Source: Solanum dulcamara
Taxonomy: Eukaryota; Streptophyta; Magnoliopsida; Solanales; Solanaceae
DNA length: 64,000 nucleotides
Assembly (NCBI RefSeq): GCF_947179165.1
Contig: NC_077244.1
Span: 71,036,144 to 71,100,143, forward strand
Direction: 5' to 3'
How positions within the stretch are numbered: the stretch's first letter is position 1; each line of letters opens with the position of its first letter. Shown here in pieces: positions 37,401 through 48,667 of the stretch. The notes beneath the pieces are model-generated. The model was given only the letters and a program-made list of their open reading frames with translations, ran no database searches and had not been told where the DNA came from. The position numbers and the translations under genes are program-made.

Positions 37401-40400
37401 CCTGATGATATAAAACTAGTTGGCTATAAGTGGATTTTTGTTCGAAAATGAAATAAGAGAAATAAAATTGTAAGTTACAAGGCACGCTTTGTTGCACAAG
37501 GATTCTCTCAAAGACCCGGCCTCGACTATGAAGAAACATATTCACCTGTTATGGATGCAATAATTTTTGATATCTCATCAGTTTAGCTGTACGTGAAAAT
37601 TTTAAAATGCATCTAATGGATGTAGTTACAGCTCATCTTTATTCACTTGATAACAAAATTTATATGAAAATCTCAGAAGGATTAAAATTACCTGAAGCAA
37701 GTAATTCTAAGTCTCGGGAGATGTTCTCAATCAGATTAAAAAGATTATTGTATGGTCTAAAATAATCAGGGCTTATGTGGTATAATCGCCTTAGTGAGTA
37801 CTTGATAAATTAATGTTATATAAATGATGTTATTTGTCCTTATATTTTTATTAAGAAAATAGAATTAGAATTTGTTATATTCGCCATTTATGTTGATGAC
37901 ATAAATCTCACTGGAACCCCTAAAGAGGTCGAAAAGACAATTGAATATCTAAAGAAAGAATTTGAGATGAAAGATCTTGAAAAGATAAAACTTTGTCTTT
38001 ATCTGCAAATTTAACATTTAGTAAACGGGGTCTTCATACATCAATCTGCCTATGTTGAGAAAATTTTAAAATGATTTTACATGGACAAAGGACATCCCTT
38101 AAGTATTCCAATGGTTGTTCGATCACTTGAAGTGAACAAAGATCCGTTCCGACCTCCAGAAGAGAATGAAGAACTTCTTGATCCTGAAGTATCATATATC
38201 TTAGTGTTATTGGTGCACCTATGTATCTTGCTAACGCAACCAGACCTAATATAATATTTTCTGTTAATTTTCTAGCAAGGTATAGCTCTTTCCTAACACA
38301 AAGACCTTGGAAAGGTGTCAAACATATTCAACAATATCTAAAGGGGACTGTTGATATGAGTCATTTTTATACTAACAAAGGTTGTGTAGACCTTGTTGTC
38401 TATGCAGATGCATGTTATTTATCGGATTCACATAAATCTCTATTTCAAACAGGCTATTTGTTCATATACGGAGGAACTAATATATCATGGCGATCTACAA
38501 AGCAGTCCATTGTTACTACTTTTCAAATCATGCTGAGATAATAGTGATTAATGAAGCAGGTAGAGAATGTGTGTGGTTGAGATCAATGACATAATTCATC
38601 AAAGAAAGATGCGGTCTAAAGTATTATATCAATGTACCCACGACCATGTTCGAAGACAATACTGCGTGAATAGCTCAATTAAAAGGAGAATTTATAAAAG
38701 GAGATATGTAACAACCCCTAAAATGTTGTATGTCGGTATTTCAATTCTCGACGAAAATAATACAACCTCTGTATTTTGGGCATAACTTTTCATAGGTTGG
38801 TCCAAATTAGGTGATTCAAATTTCTAGGTAACCACAACATCCTTACCTACAACTTTCATGAAGAACATATCTTAAGATTCAGAGTATAAGTAGGTCAAAT
38901 AAATTAATCTTTGCAAGATATAGTACTGTAACGGAATTGAGTGTTTATAGAAGAAAATTCATATCTCACTGTAGGTTGCTCCAAATTGGTTGATTCTTAA
39001 ACGATATGAAACTAGACTTCCATATCTATAATTCTTATAAAGACACCAAATCCTAATAAGGAATTTATCTTATTCAAACGCAGCTCCGAAAAAGAGTATT
39101 CTGTTAAAAAGAACTCATCTTACCTATCATGGAAAGATCTAGATACATTTGACATCATGCATGACATAAATTGTCCTCCATTTAACATCATCCATGACAT
39201 CAATATATTCCATTAAATTTTCAGATTTTTCTTTATAATTATTTTATTTATTGTTAGGTCCCTCTTTCCCACCTATAAATACCCACCTTATTTCCTCATT
39301 TTATTCATCAAGCTTTCTTAAGCATTTCTTCTCTCTATATACTTCTTCTCAAATATAGTTTTAGTTTTAGTAGTATAAAAATACTACTCCGGTGATTCTT
39401 ATACTCCGGGTAGTACACAAAACGCTCCGGCGAGAAGAAAAGGCTAGGGGTCCAAGAGTGTTCCAATTCGGAGTAAACCTTCGGATTTAAGGTATGTAAG
39501 GCTTTCATAGCATTGGATTGAGTTCATCCATGCGCTCAATATTTAAATTCATTATAATTGAATTATAGTTGAGTTTTATCCAAATCTTGAATTCTAAATA
39601 AATTAATTCTTCTTCTATTGAGTTTGATATATTTATGCATTAATATTATTATTGTTATCTCTCATATTATTGGAATTATTATTCATGGCTACTTTCCCAT
39701 GAATCCTAATTGATTTGATGTTCATGAATATTTTTATTCATATTTTGAGTAAAGATGTTGGCTTTTTATTATTTTCATTGATAAAAAGAAAGTTATATGA
39801 ATTAATACTATATATGTATTTTATTGAGTTTTGAAAGAGCAAAAGAGTTGAGTTTGAATGAATTTGAGCAAATGATATTTTGAGCAAGATGTTTTGAGCA
39901 AGATGTTTTGATGAGATGTAAATGATGTTTTTGGAAGTATAATGATTGATGAACATGAAATGAGATGAGTTTGATGATTTAAATTAAAGTCCAATGAGAC
40001 TAGATGATGAGTTTAATATGAGCACATATTTTGGGAGTAGTATTGAGCACCGAGTTGGGTAAGAGTTTAATTTACTCAAACCTCAGAACTACGTAGCCAG
40101 TGTAGGATGGAGGCTATGCCTCTTAAGTCCCAAAAAGAGGACTTTGATGAGTGGATCCAAGATGGTGATGTCCTTTACCCTGTCAAGGTATTGGATGGAT
40201 GTGGCAACGACATCGCTTCGTTGTATCATCGCTAGCTCATAAGTGATGGTTGTCGGTTAGAGAAACTCCCAACTGAGTAAGCATTGCTTATTACTATTAT
40301 TTTTATTATTATATTTTAAACTTGCATTACATATTGATGTTGAGATGATGTTGAGTTCTGATCTGAGTTTTATTGAGAGGAGTTTCTTGATATATGTCCT

Positions 40401-41083
40401 TACCTTCCTGCCATTTTACATACTCGTACATTCCACGTACTGACGTCATTCGACCTGCATCATTTTATGATGCAGATACAGGTATTAGAGATCCTCAACA
40501 GGCACATCGTTGAAGATCATTTCTTTTCGACTATTTGGTGAGTCCTTCTTGTATTCAAAGGAACTCCTTATCCTTTTATTATTGTTGAGTGTGATGTTTC
40601 TTTTGAGGTAGCCATGGACATGTCATTGGCACCTTCTAAGAGTATTAGAGGCTTCATAGACAGAGTTTAATGATGTAATTGGAGTAGTTCTCCTTTGAAA
40701 CTACTTCTTATAAGAATTATCTATTTTTTCTTTGATTATGACAAGCCCACATTAATATTATTAAGTCTTCCGCTGATGAACGAATAAGTAATGAGACCAA
40801 GTGGTTCTCTCAGAGGCCAGAGATGGTTTCTGAGTGCCGGCCACGCCTAGGGTACCCTCTCGGGGCGTGACAAGATAGAACGAAACACATTTCACCAAAA
40901 TTATTCTTCACACATGATCTCCAGAAGAATGATGATATTGATATACAATAAATTTGTTTAAGTGATAATCCAGTAGATTTATTCACCAAATCTTTACCAG
41001 CCTCAACTCTTGAAAAGATGGTACACAAGATTGGAATGCGAAAATTTATCCATCTGAATCGTGGTCTTCATCAAGGAGAATAG
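34423..41083 (+). pseudogene. Broken copia Gag-Pol coding region
   Basis: Gag remnants lie at 34423-35285, with an Arg-rich segment and a damaged zinc knuckle whose first Cys is lost and which runs into a stop. The protease remnant at 35614-35904 has a VIDSGT motif at its start. The integrase zinc-binding part (LWHYRIGHPG) lies near 36090. The integrase core is mostly missing, and only its C-terminal part is recognisable at 36360-36617. Reverse transcriptase pieces run from 37173 to about 38010 and include IYVDDINLTG. RNase H runs from 38221 to about 38700 and resumes after the solo LTR at 40878 to about 41081 (DNPVDLFTKSLP). Many stops and frame changes occur. Confidence 0.85.
38702..40877. 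mobile_element. Gypsy-type solo LTR, 2166 bp, nested in the copia element
   Basis: The insert at 38707-40872 begins TGTAACAACCCC and ends GGGGCGTGACA, with TG...CA termini. It is flanked by a perfect 5-bp duplication AGATA at 38702-38706 and 40873-40877. The copia RNase H frame resumes on the far side. A TATA-like 'cctataaatacccacc' lies near 39280, as expected of a long LTR in plus orientation. It has no coding region, primer site or second LTR, so LTR-LTR recombination removed the rest of the parent element. Confidence 0.9.
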
Positions 41084-41243
41084 AATAAGCGTTGTACTCT
41101 TTTTTCTTTAGTCTAGATTTTTCCCCATTGATTTTCTTAGCAAGAATTTTAGTGAGGCAGCAAACAATGCGTATTAGGAATAACTATATATATTTGTTCT
41201 TTCACTAGATTTTTTTCTTTTTACATGGACATCCAAGAGGGAG

Positions 41244-41466
41244 TGTTGTAAAATAATGCAATGAGTGGATGTCTACTATATTTTGTTTTCCCTACCCTAT
41301 CACTACTTTTTCACCTAACCCATTAATTTACTCACCTTTTCTTTTTTCAGCATTGATTATAAATAACCATTGGTGTTGTGCAATTTAGTGCACACACAAA
41401 TATCAAATTCTCTTTATATCTTTCTGTCTTTCTTCTTATATTGGTAAGTTAGTTTGTTTTGTAATG
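41244..41466 (+). repeat. 3' LTR of the old copia element
   Basis: It starts TGTTGTAAAATAATG right after the polypurine tract and aligns over its whole length with 34126-34349, sharing 'gtgttgtgcaatttagtgca'. It ends at the AAATT duplication. Confidence 0.8.
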
Positions 41467-41471
41467 AAATT

Positions 41472-42089
41472 TTAATTTTTATCCATTATATTATTAACAT
41501 TTATCTCTCTTTTTAATTTGTTTTAGTGTCATGATGTTTTAACTTTTCTAACATCTATGTTATGTGGCTTAAATTTTTTAAGCCAAAGGTCAAATCCAAG
41601 AATTAAAACAATTTATTCTATTTTGTAATAGTGTATTAACCAATTAGTATCACTTTTCCCCCATTTCACATGAGAGATTCAAAACCAACTAGGTTGGGTA
41701 TTGAATTCACATAGGTTACGACAACATAGATTCATTATTTTTGCATTAAAGTTTAGTTGGATCGCCGTCAAATTTTTTGTGGTTCATTTATTAGCTTCAT
41801 TACTCAACAAATTTGACGTCAAATCGATTGCATAATTGAAATAAGGGTCTGATTGGTTCCCTTAATAGACCAAGCCAGACAATTTTTTGTAGGATTGGGC
41901 TTTCATTATGTTGTTTTCCTTTGTAGAAATTTTACAAATAGCTATAATAATTATTTTAATTATGTTTTTTTAGCTATAGTTTATCTAATTATATTTTATA
42001 GTTATAATTTTATTTGCTATGAGTATTTTCGTTTGTATATTTAACTTGTCAATATAAAAATATGGCAAATATATACAAATTCTATATTT
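41472..42089. other. AT-rich flank between the two copia elements
   Basis: No gene is supported. The last 200 bp ('tagctata', 'atatacaaat' repeats) resemble sequence on the other side of the next copia element (47229-47350), so that element probably landed inside an older repeat. Confidence 0.45.
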
Positions 42090-42357
42090 TGAAGAAAGTA
42101 GTATCGAGTTAGTGACTAAGTGTAGAGGAAGAAGAAGGAAGAGAGAAGTTAGCCCTAAGGGCATTCTGCCATTTTGGAGAATATTAGAAAGTGTTGTATG
42201 TGTTTCTAGAGCCTTCACAATACACTAACTACTAATTAGTTACAACTAACCTCTTAGTTACAACAAGATAACAATTTTCTAACTAACTACTAACTACTAG
42301 TTACAACAAGATAACAACTCTCTAACTAACTACTAAGTCACAGCTCCTATTTTATCA
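42090..42357 (-). repeat. 3' LTR of the young copia element (268 bp)
   Basis: By hand alignment with the other LTR there are about eight substitutions, all transitions. It lacks 37 bp present in the other copy and has an extra 7 bp in a 'ctaactac' repeat run. The Gag-Pol frame ends 24 bp inside this LTR. Confidence 0.9.
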
Positions 42358-45300
42358 CTCCCCCTCAAGTTGGCAGGTACAAAAATATCTAATACCCCCA
42401 GCTTGGAAATAAGATATTCATGCTGTGATCTGTGTAGCCCTTTTGTCATTATATATGTTTGTTGCTCATGTGTACCTAAGAACAAAGGCCTAATCAGTCC
42501 CTTTTGAATCATCTCTCTAATGAAATGGCAGTCTATTTCTATGTGTTTTATTCTCTCATGATATACTGGATTTACTGCTATTTGTAGTGCAGCTTTACTG
42601 TCACAAAAAAGCTCCACTGGCATCTCCAATTCTTCACCTAATTCTTTATATAATCCAACAATCCACATTATTTCAGAGACAGTGGAGGCCATGTTTCTGT
42701 ACTCTGACTCTGCTGAGCTTCTTGAGATTGTTGTTTGCTTCTTTGACTTCCAAGAAATCAAGGATTCACCATATTTGATCAAGAAACCTGTGACTGATCT
42801 TCTAGTATTTGGGCATGATGCCCAATCAGCATCACAGTACCCTGTCAACTTGCTCTTATTTCTGCTACTCATCAATATTCCTATGGCTGGATTCCTTTTT
42901 ATGTATCTTACTATCTTCAATGTTGCATCCATATGAGACCTTTTTGGCTTCTGTAAAAATTAACTTAAGGTTTGAACAGCAAAACAAATATCTGGCCTAG
43001 TTAATGTCAGGCATAGTAATTTTCCAATTAATCTCTGATATGGTCTCATGTCCTCCAATATTGGATCATTTGTTGCTCCTATTGCCTCATTCATTTCTGT
43101 GGTTGCCAATTTAACATTGAAATCCAGTGGTGTCCAAGATGGTTTGGCTCCACTTAAACCCACTTCTTCAATCATTTCCAAGGCATACTTCCTTTGGTTC
43201 ATCAATATTTCCTTCACTGATCTGCAGAATTCAATTCCCAGGAAGTACTTCAGAGTTCCAAGATCTTTGATCTTGAACTTAGCATGCAGTTCTTTCTTGA
43301 TTTGCTCAATTAGTTCCAAGTCATTTCCAGCTATCAGCATATCATCAACATATACCAGAATCACCACAATCTTTCCATGTTTTCTCTTGATAAACAATGA
43401 ATGATCTAGGCCACTTTGTAGAAAACCAAAGGTAAGTAGGGCATCAGTAAGTTTCACATTCCATTGTCTGCTAGCTTGTTTAAGACCATATAGGGATTTA
43501 ACTAGCCTACATATTAAGCTTTGTGACTCCCCCTGGCTAGAAAATCCCTCAAGTAGGGTCATGTACACCTCATCATGCAAATTACCCTGTAAAAAAGTAT
43601 TATACACATCTATTTGATGAATGTGCTAGGCAGAAGGAGCAACTATAGAGAGTACACTTCTCATTGTGACAATTTTCACAACAGGAGAAAAAATATCTAA
43701 GTAGTCAAGGCCCTCCCTTTGATTATAGCCTTTTGCAACTAATCTTGCCTTATATCTTTCAATGTGACCATCAGCTCTGAATTTTACTTTGTAAACCCAT
43801 CTGCAACCAATAGGATATTTACTTGGAGGTAATGGAACTAACTGCCAAGTATGATTATCTTCAAGAGCCTGAATCTCTTCTTTCATAGCTTGGATCCAAT
43901 GTGGATCTGAGCAAGGTTCATGATATGATTTGGGTTCTGTAGTGCAAGAGAAAGCAGTTAGGTACTGCTGATAAGAAGGGGAGAGGTTAGCAAGACTCAA
44001 CATATGAGAAAGGGGATATGGAGTTGATGTTGCAATACTGTTGGAAACATAATCTGTCATCCAAGTGGGTTGCTTTCTTTGTCTGGAAGAAGTTCTAACA
44101 GTTGGTACCTCAATAGGAGGTACAGGATCAGGAAGGACAGGAGCAGCAGGAACTGCACTAATAGAAACTCCATTAGTAGGAGAATTATTTAAGAAGATAA
44201 GATCAGTAAATACCTCATTAAAGAAAGTAGCAGGGGGCTCAGATATGAAGGGACCTGTAGAAGTATTTAGAAAGATTGGATCAGTGTGTGTATTGGTCCT
44301 AAAAGGAAAAATGTCTTCTTTAAAAAGCATATCTCGGGATTAAAAAAATGAGCGAGTCACCAGGTTGTACAACACATAGCCCTTAGTCACAGAAGAGTAT
44401 CCCATGTGTACTGCAGACACAACTCTTGAATCAAATTTATCATCTGAAGGCAGCTTCTTGGCATAACATAAGCAGCCTAGAGTTTTGAGATGATTAAGAG
44501 AGCATTTGTGACCATGAAATACTTCAAAGGGTGTTTTTCCCTTTAAGGCAACTGAGGGTAATCTGTTCATCATGTAAACAGCCCCTAATACACAATGCCC
44601 CCAAAACTTCAAAGGAAAGGCCCCTTGAAATCTGATTGCTCTTATCAACTCCAAAATGTATCTATGCTTTCACTCAACTACTCTATTCTGTTGAGGGGTG
44701 TAGACGCAACTTCTTTGATGCACTATACCATTGGCCAGAAACAACTGCACACATTCTGAATTGACAAACTCAGATCCATTGTCTGACCTGAACACCTTAA
44801 TGGTCTTATTGAATTGAGTTTGGATCAGCTGTATAAAGTTTCGAAGGACTACTACAACATCACTTTTAAGTTTGAGCAAATATATCCAAGTCATACGTGA
44901 ATGATCATCAATAATAGTCAAAAACAATCTATAATCTTCAATAGTTTGAACATGAAAAGGACCTCATACATCCAAATGCAACAAATCAAAAATAGTAGAA
45001 GATTTAGTTTCACTAACAAGAAAAGCCATTCTAGTGTGTTTAGCAAGAGGACACAATTCACACTTGTCTAAAGCTTGTTTGCAATCACCATGATCAATAT
45101 CCAGAAGTTTTTGCAATGCACCAACAGAAGCATGACCCATTCTTCTGTGCCACAACATAATATCTACTACATTCTTTGTAGTAATCAATCCTCTGAGCAG
45201 CTGCTGCTTGTCTTGTGATTCTTTTATTCTGTGATTCAACAAATAGAGACCTTCTTTCTCTCTACCAATCTCCAACACCTTCCCACTTGAGAGATCCTGA

Positions 45301-46847
45301 AATATACAAAATTCAGGAAAGAAATTGACTGAATAATACAACTCCCTGGTAATCTTGGCGATTAATAAACGATTGTATCTAAAGTCGGGTATATACAGCA
45401 CATTGCTTATAGTGTGGCCATCAATTATTTCACAATTTCCAGTGTGAGTTATATTTACTACCTCACCATTAGGTAGATGCACCTGTTTATCAGTAATAAC
45501 AATATGCTCTTCTTGTAAGAGCTCTTTATTAGATGTCATATAATTCGTAGTTCCACTGTCTAATATCCATTCCTCCCTTTTATCTTTTACACAACATGCT
45601 GAAATAGTATCTGATTCCTCATGTACAATCACATTGGATGCAATAATATTACCTTCCATGTTAGGAGATTCTGCATTTGATAACTTGCCCATGCTTGCTA
45701 AAGATGTTTCTCCTTGTTGTTCTTTGTCCAAAAATTACATCAATCGATTGTAGCGATAAGGATCCTCTAATAATCTCATTAATTGATTACAATTGCCCTG
45801 AGGTAGAGTCGCTCCTCTGTAAGCTTCAATATTAGGTGTTTTGCCTCTGATACCTTCAGGGAACTTAGAAGATTCTTCCTTAACATTATACATTCTTCCT
45901 TTAGGTTCTTCTCTTCTTACCTGGTAACCATTGTTTCTAGGATCTCCATCATGTGTATGAATAGGATTAGCACCATTTGGTTTCCTTTTAAACTTGTAAT
46001 CTGGAGGATAACCATGTAATTTGTAGCAATCCATTTTTAGATGACCTTTCAACTTCCAATAATCACATTGCACATTCATGTTCTTTTTGAATCTATTGAA
46101 ATTTCCTCTTCGACTTGTCATGAGAGCTGTTATTTCTCCATTCATGGATGATCCAGTCACATTGACCATAAATCTTTGACTTTTTTGTTCAATCATTATA
46201 GAGTAGGCTTGGTTAATAGCTAGGAATGGAACCAACATCAAAATATGACCTCGAGATTGTTTATATGACTCATTCAGTCCCATTAAAAATTACAGCAATT
46301 TCTATCTCTTCATAAACTCCTCGAAATCGTGCGATTTCTCGCAATTACATCCAGGAAAAAGGGCTAAGCTATCAAACTCAGCCCACAGTAAACGCAGCTT
46401 CGTAAAATATTCAGAAATATTGCTCGTACCTTGAGTTGTGGTTGTAATTTCTCTGTGCAACTGAAAGATCCTCGATCCATCCACCTTATTAAAATGCTTT
46501 TTCAAATCATTCCACACAGAACTCGCATCAGAAGAATACACAATTCCACTTAGCAACTCTTTTGACACGCAATTCATTATCCATGACAGAACTATGGCGT
46601 TGCATCGCTCCCACAGATCTGTCAAATTCGCACCAAAATTAGCCTTCTTACATATTCCATTGATGAATCTCATCTTGTTGCATCCAAGTATGGCGATTCG
46701 CATCGAACGACTCCAAACCGAATAATTTTTAGATCCCATTAACTGAATAGAAATCAACACCACTTCGGAAGTGTTTGATGCACTCAGATACAGTTGATGG
46801 TTATGACTCAGCTTCTTCGGTAGCTCGTTGTCCAGATCCTCCGACAT
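42333..46847 (-). pseudogene. Copia Gag-Pol, single frame of 1504 codons with eight internal stops
   Basis: From 46847 to 42333 the minus strand stays in one frame with no frameshift. It is broken at 46302-46304, 46290-46292, 45735-45737, 44964-44966, 44670-44672, 44340-44342, 43626-43628 and 42960-42962. Domains in order: Gag (GSKNYSVWSRSMR; a partial zinc knuckle near 46040), protease (EEWILDSGTTNYM), integrase (LWHRRMGHAS, CELCPLAKH, DDHSRMTW, RSDNGSEF), reverse transcriptase (CRWVYKVKFR, YGLKQASRQW, LVYVDDMLI) and RNase H (YCDADWASC, SAESEYR). These catalytic motifs are present, so decay is recent. Each stop could arise from one C-to-T or G-to-A change. Confidence 0.9.
42358..42366 (-). 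other. Polypurine tract of the young copia element
   Basis: On the minus strand this reads GAGGGGGAG and lies immediately before the TG of the 3' LTR, the expected site for plus-strand priming. Confidence 0.8.
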
Positions 46848-46917
46848 TGTTCCTCTTCACTGATTTCGACAGCTTCGACCTTCAAGCAGCTCGATCTAGA
46901 TCATATCTATGGCCTAT

Positions 46918-46930
46918 GGCTCTGATACCA
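46918..46930 (-). other. Primer-binding site of the young copia element
   Basis: On the minus strand it reads TGGTATCAGAGCC directly after the CA of the 5' LTR. This is the classic plant copia site complementary to initiator tRNA-Met. Confidence 0.92.
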
Positions 46931-47228
46931 TGAAGAAAGCAGTATCAAGTTAGTGACTAAGTGTAGAGGAAGAAGAAGGAAGAGAGAAGTTAGCCCTAGG
47001 GGCATTCTGCTATTTTGGAGAATATTAGAAAGTGTTGTATGTGTTTCTAGAGCCTTCACAATACACTCTCTATATACATGTCCTAGATATTTTAGTAATC
47101 CTCTAACTACTAATTAGTTACAACTAACCTCCTAGTTACAACAAGATAACAACTTTCTAACTAACTACTAGTTACAACAAGATAACAACTTTCTGACTAA
47201 CTACTAAGTCACAGCTCCTATTTTATCA
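46931..47228 (-). repeat. 5' LTR of the young copia element (298 bp)
   Basis: On the minus strand it runs from TGATAAAATAGG to CTTTCTTCA. It retains the 37-bp segment with 'tatatacatgtcctagat' that the other LTR has lost. Confidence 0.9.
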
Positions 47229-48219
47229 AAAAATAATATACAAATAGGATAATTATATATAAATTTTGAATTTTTTATAACTTATACAAATCAAATGTAT
47301 CAATAATTCGTATATAAATAGTTAGGGTAAGCATATACAAATTCTGAGGTTAGTGATAGAAGTGGAAGAAGTGGAATGATTTATGGCGGTGGTGAAGGAG
47401 GAAAAGGTGGTGATAGAGGAAGAGGTGATGGTGATGATCGAGGAGGAAACGGTGGTAGCGGAGGAGTTGATGGTGGTGAGGGCAATGGTAGGAAGGGTAG
47501 GAATAATGTTGGAGGTAGAGGATGGGGAGGGGTGGGTGGGGTGGGGAGGAAATGAGAGGGCCAAACTTGAGGTTTTTAAAATTAGCGTCATTAAAACTAA
47601 TCTTAAAATTATTACCTCTACTCAATAATTAAGACTTGTGTCACTTTTTCTAAGTTTTGAAACTTTTTTGTCACCTTTAATTTAAAAAAATCCTCAAATA
47701 CATATCAAATACAATATGTATAACTTAAATACACACCATATACATCATTGGTACAACTCAAATACATGCTCAGATACACCACAGAATATACCAGATACAT
47801 ACCCCAAATTATGTGAGTTAGTAAAAAATCAGTTATTTCAAGCTTTCTTGATTGTTGCTGTTACTTTCTTGGATAACCAACATTTTTTTGTAGTGTTTCA
47901 ATTTCATTCAAATGGTGGTGAGCTACTGAAGAAGAACTTAGAGGGACAAGGAGTAGAGAAATTGTGGTGATGAACGAGGGAGAAGGGAGGAGAGAGAACT
48001 GGCTAGGAGTTAGGGGTGTGATTAAGTGGCTAATTTTAACTCTCTAATGGAAGAAAAACAAATGAAAACACAGCTTTAACATCATTAATTAGAAAAAATG
48101 CATATCAAAATACATAATTATTCTAATTAGTTCATACATATTAGTACAAAGTAGCAGTAATGATACTGATCTGTAAATTTAAAATTGTGAATTCGTTTAT
48201 GTATTTAGCTGCAGTTAAA
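47229..48219. other. Intergenic low-complexity sequence
   Basis: A purine-rich GGA/GGT microsatellite-like block lies at about 47350-47560; its long ORFs on both strands come from this simple sequence. A run of 'aaatacatat'-like units follows at 47690-47810. No gene is supported before the small gene that ends at 48220. Confidence 0.55.
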
Positions 48220-48624
48220 TTACTGGAGTTGGGAGTTGCTGCAGGGGTTTCGTTTGCCTCTGAGGAACCCCTGTTTTGTCATGTTCCATAATCGTCGAAA
48301 TATACTATTATACCTCGCGCTTCCACAATCTGCTCTGTTCTCAACTCCTCCATCATTCTTAATTTGTGAGTAAGAAATTCTCCTGGAAGCTTTACCATTT
48401 TGTTTGTAAGAACCTCCTAAGCACTTGCTGTAAAAAGGAGAATTCAGAACAGCAGATGTGATGGGAGAAGATGCTTTAACAAGGGCACGGTTTAGCTGTT
48501 TGACAACTTCTTGAAGCTCAAAGGAATCGTAGAGTTCACTGTCGTTGTGTCGATGGCTAAATCTGAAAGTAGGCTGAACATAATTGCCCGAGTTGCCATC
48601 TTTCATTTGTTTCTTCGTTGACAT
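48220..48624 (-). CDS. Small basic protein of unknown function, 134 aa
   Basis: I do not recognise this protein. It is a single-exon frame from the first ATG at 48624 (MSTKKQMKDGNSGNY) to a stop at 48220. It has a predicted helical middle (ELYDSFELQEVVKQLNRAL) and a basic, Ser/Asn/Arg-rich C-terminus (RRLWNMTKQGFLRGKRNPC). There is no signal peptide or membrane segment. A TATAAAT motif 37-43 bp upstream supports the start. Codon use looks coding, there are no transposon features, and the other frames over the region are not long. Similar short plant proteins with no known role are common, so I rate it a probable gene. Confidence 0.6.
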   Translation of the reverse strand: MSTKKQMKDGNSGNYVQPTFRFSHRHNDSELYDSFELQEVVKQLNRALVKASSPITSAVLNSPFYSKCLGGSYKQNGKASRRISYSQIKNDGGVENRADCGSARYNSIFRRLWNMTKQGFLRGKRNPCSNSQLQ

Positions 48625-48660
48625 AATCTTCACTATCAATAAATAATTACTACTAATAGT

Positions 48661-48667
48661 ATTTATA
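48661..48667 (-). promoter_or_regulatory. Candidate TATA box for the 134-aa protein gene
   Basis: On the minus strand it reads TATAAAT, 37-43 bp before the start codon at 48624. This would give a very short 5'UTR. Confidence 0.45.

Larger units (their letters stand above)
34121..41471 (+). mobile_element. Old Ty1/copia LTR retrotransposon, decayed, interrupted by a solo LTR
   Basis: The element at 34126-41466 is bounded by two related LTRs and a 5-bp duplication AAATT (34121-34125 and 41467-41471). The polypurine tract 'atccaagagggag' directly precedes the 3' LTR. Internal order (Gag, protease, integrase, reverse transcriptase, RNase H) is that of Ty1/copia. Numerous frameshifts, stops and a shortened integrase core show it is long dead. 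A 2166-bp gypsy solo LTR splits its RNase H region. Confidence 0.88.
42090..47228 (-). mobile_element. Young Ty1/copia LTR retrotransposon, full length, inactivated by nonsense codons
   Basis: The element spans two LTRs (42090-42357 and 46931-47228) with TG...CA ends. On the minus strand a perfect 13-base primer-binding site TGGTATCAGAGCC (46918-46930), complementary to initiator tRNA-Met, follows the 5' LTR. A G-rich polypurine tract (42358-42366) precedes the 3' LTR. Between them lies one long Gag-Pol frame. The flanks (TATTT on the left, AAAAA on the right) do not form a recognisable 5-bp duplication. Confidence 0.92.

Noticed and set aside
47322..47628. His/Ser/Pro-rich ORFs on one strand and Glu/Val/Gly-rich ORF on the other
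   Set aside because: They arise from a GGA/GGT-type simple repeat read in different frames; no start context, domain or splice support.
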